Below, piece by piece: positions 62,561 through 64,000 of a stretch of 64,000 nt of DNA. Below the pieces are notes generated by a model. It saw nothing but the letters and a program-made list of their open reading frames with translations, had not been told where the DNA came from and made no database searches. The DNA comes from Halobacterium wangiae (GTDB lineage Archaea > Halobacteriota > Halobacteria > Halobacteriales > Halobacteriaceae). Both the position numbers and the translations under genes were made by a program. The DNA is taken from assembly GCF_021249345.1 (NCBI RefSeq), contig NZ_CP089588.1:1798001-1862000 (forward strand), given 5' to 3'. Within the stretch, counting starts at the first letter, position 1, and every line of letters starts with the position of its first letter.

Positions 62561-64000
62561 CCCATCGCATAGTCATACTCCTCGTCCTCGCCCTCACCGT
62601 CATCTCGACGACAGCCAGCGCTACAACCATCCGAGTAAGTCCTCACAACCCGGAGGCAACCAACGCGGACGCCTCTGGGTTGGATACTTTCGGTCAGTCC
62701 CCTACTCCGCGAGAACTGGATTCACTAGGACCTCCGGTTCCGGATCCGGAGTACGGGATCGAGAACGAGACGTTCTACGCGCTCTGGTCAGGGGACACCG
62801 ACAACACTGAGAATGAGGATGTGAGTGGACTGGGTTTTGATTTCGAGGAGAACATGCGGGAGCTCGCGTCACGGACGGACATTCCATTCGATGCGCCACC
62901 CCCTGCTGTCGAGGTCTGGAATACTGGTGAACACCAAGCCTTCGATGGCCGGGACCCCACGCAGTCACTGTACCCCCGGGGAGTCGAACGCGAGCACGGC
63001 CAGTACGTTCGCGACGCCTACGTCGAACTCTTCACGATTACGCCATCGACACGCGTCATCGAAGGTACCGAACAAACACTCCTCGTCCCTCTATCGGGGA
63101 GTGTTCGGGGAATCATCGATTACCGAGTTCGCTTACCTTCACGAGTTTCGACGAACACGACCAGACGGAGGGCACGCCTCCTCGGCCACGAAATCAACTC
63201 GACACAACTGCTCGTCGACGGCACCCCAGTCGCGAATACAACGAGAACACATCGACCCAGCTTCTCCTACACAGGCCTCGACGACCCAACCAGACAATCA
63301 AATCGGCATGTCATCGGGCTGAGCGCGCGTATCTCGGCGCTCGTTGAAGTCCGTGAGTCGACATGCATAGCGTCGAATTCGAGTGGAGCCTGTACTAGCT
63401 GGGCGACGAATACGAGCACGAAACGCGAATCCATCATCGTCAGCACTAGCAAGGAGGTCGAAGTTTCAACACCCCGTGTAGTCGGTGAGCGTGCTCGCTT
63501 CCCGGACGACACGCAGGGTTTCAGTCTCGAAATCAGTGAGCCGTGGGCGGCGATCGAATCACCAACGGGCGTGATTCGGAGTCGCTGGAAATTCTTCACC
63601 ATGCGTCCACCCAACTGGACGTCGTTCACGCAAGCAACCACGAGTGGACGCGAGCACATTGACGCACCCGTCCAGCCACTCAACACGTACGCGTACCCGA
63701 GTACACGAGGCGCACGCTCAACAGAGGAATGGAGTGGGCCAAGCCTCGAAGCGATTAGTGGCCCAGAACTCAACTCACCGAGTCTCCCTGTGAATGCCGC
63801 GTTTGGAGTGCCAACAGAGGCCTATACGCGCGCCGACCACGTCGTACTCAACTCGGAGTCACCCAGAGAATTCGAGGGCAGTATCCGGACGCTCATCGCG
63901 AACGAATCACTCCCCATTCACACCGAGGACCTCCCAGTACGCGAGATCCAGGAGACGACCCTCCAAATACATGTAGTGGAGCACACGGCCACAGAGACAA
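62548..64000 (+). CDS. large secreted/surface protein, TTG start, runs off the right edge
   Basis: An uninterrupted frame of 484 codons to the window edge. No ATG or GTG is available near its 5' end; a TTG at 62548, overlapping the preceding gene by 13 nt, gives the best start. It yields a typical signal peptide (RIVILLVLALTVISTTASA). The mature part is rich in Thr, Ser, Pro and acidic residues and beta-strand-like, with two Cys about 14 apart near residues 273-285 (STCIASN...SGACTSW), consistent with an extracellular protein. I do not recognise the family. The coupling to a pilin-like gene suggests an archaeal conjugation or surface structure. Confidence 0.75.
   Translation, partial: MHLLTHRIVILLVLALTVISTTASATTIRVSPHNPEATNADASGLDTFGQSPTPRELDSLGPPVPDPEYGIENETFYALWSGDTDNTENEDVSGLGFDFEENMRELASRTDIPFDAPPPAVEVWNTGEHQAFDGRDPTQSLYPRGVEREHGQYVRDAYVELFTITPSTRVIEGTEQTLLVPLSGSVRGIIDYRVRLPSRVSTNTTRRRARLLGHEINSTQLLVDGTPVANTTRTHRPSFSYTGLDDPTRQSNRHVIGLSARISALVEVRESTCIASNSSGACTSWATNTSTKRESIIVSTSKEVEVSTPRVVGERARFPDDTQGFSLEISEPWAAIESPTGVIRSRWKFFTMRPPNWTSFTQATTSGREHIDAPVQPLNTYAYPSTRGARSTEEWSGPSLEAISGPELNSPSLPVNAAFGVPTEAYTRADHVVLNSESPREFEGSIRTLIANESLPIHTEDLPVREIQETTLQIHVVEHTATET

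Noticed and set aside
1-64000. CRISPR arrays, rRNA or tRNA genes
   Set aside because: No regularly spaced repeats, and no tRNA or rRNA sequence was recognised by eye on either strand; a dedicated scan could still find a tRNA.

Overview
The window comes from a haloarchaeon. The predicted proteins are strongly acidic, many belong to families seen mainly in Halobacteria (a type 5-like BREX set with two brxC/pglY genes, a MGHRALxAYER family protein, a plasmid-type helicase), several genes look leaderless with a TATA-like box about 25-35 nt before the start codon, and a TATA-binding protein is encoded. The mix of defence genes, plasmid replication remnants and a possible pilus/secretion module at the right edge suggests a megaplasmid or a chromosomal genomic island. 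This is inferred; no replication origin or integration site was found.

Layout. 1-3.4 kb: a nucleotidyltransferase-fold gene cut by the left edge, an unknown 241-aa gene, a decayed stretch with structured repeats, and an OB-fold DNA-binding protein gene. 3.6-16.3 kb: two different McrBC-type modules (AAA+ NTPases with N-terminal EVE-like domains, each followed by a PD-(D/E)xK nuclease gene), a DUF6884-like gene between them, and a convergent SF2 helicase. 16.7-21.5 kb: a truncated primase-like gene, a plasmid-type P-loop helicase and a DUF2254-like membrane protein.

21.6-42.2 kb: a complete BREX locus on the minus strand, in transcription order brxA, brxC/pglY, brxB, brxC/pglY, an accessory 226-aa gene, pglX, a 180-aa gene, pglZ and a brxHII-type helicase. 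A TATA-binding protein gene lies on the opposite strand between pglZ and the helicase. 42.4-47.9 kb: an AddAB-like helicase/nuclease pair directly upstream of BREX on the same strand. 48.0 kb: a small DUF6735-like gene.

48.7-61.0 kb is a GC-rich metabolic region: a five-gene Dpp/Opp-type peptide ABC importer, a convergent zinc-type dehydrogenase, then an M28 peptidase, an enolase-superfamily epimerase, an Asp/Glu/hydantoin-type racemase and an amidase. Together they look like import, hydrolysis and stereochemical conversion of peptides or N-acyl amino acids. 61.4-64.0 kb: a SWIM zinc-finger protein, a small two-helix VirB2-pilin-like membrane protein, and a large secreted protein with a TTG start that runs off the right edge.

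The most unusual feature is the TBP gene inside the BREX cluster. Its first repeat has lost both DNA-kinking phenylalanines, and its start codon overlaps the likely TATA box of the BREX helicase. This suggests a dedicated general transcription factor tied to a defence system.
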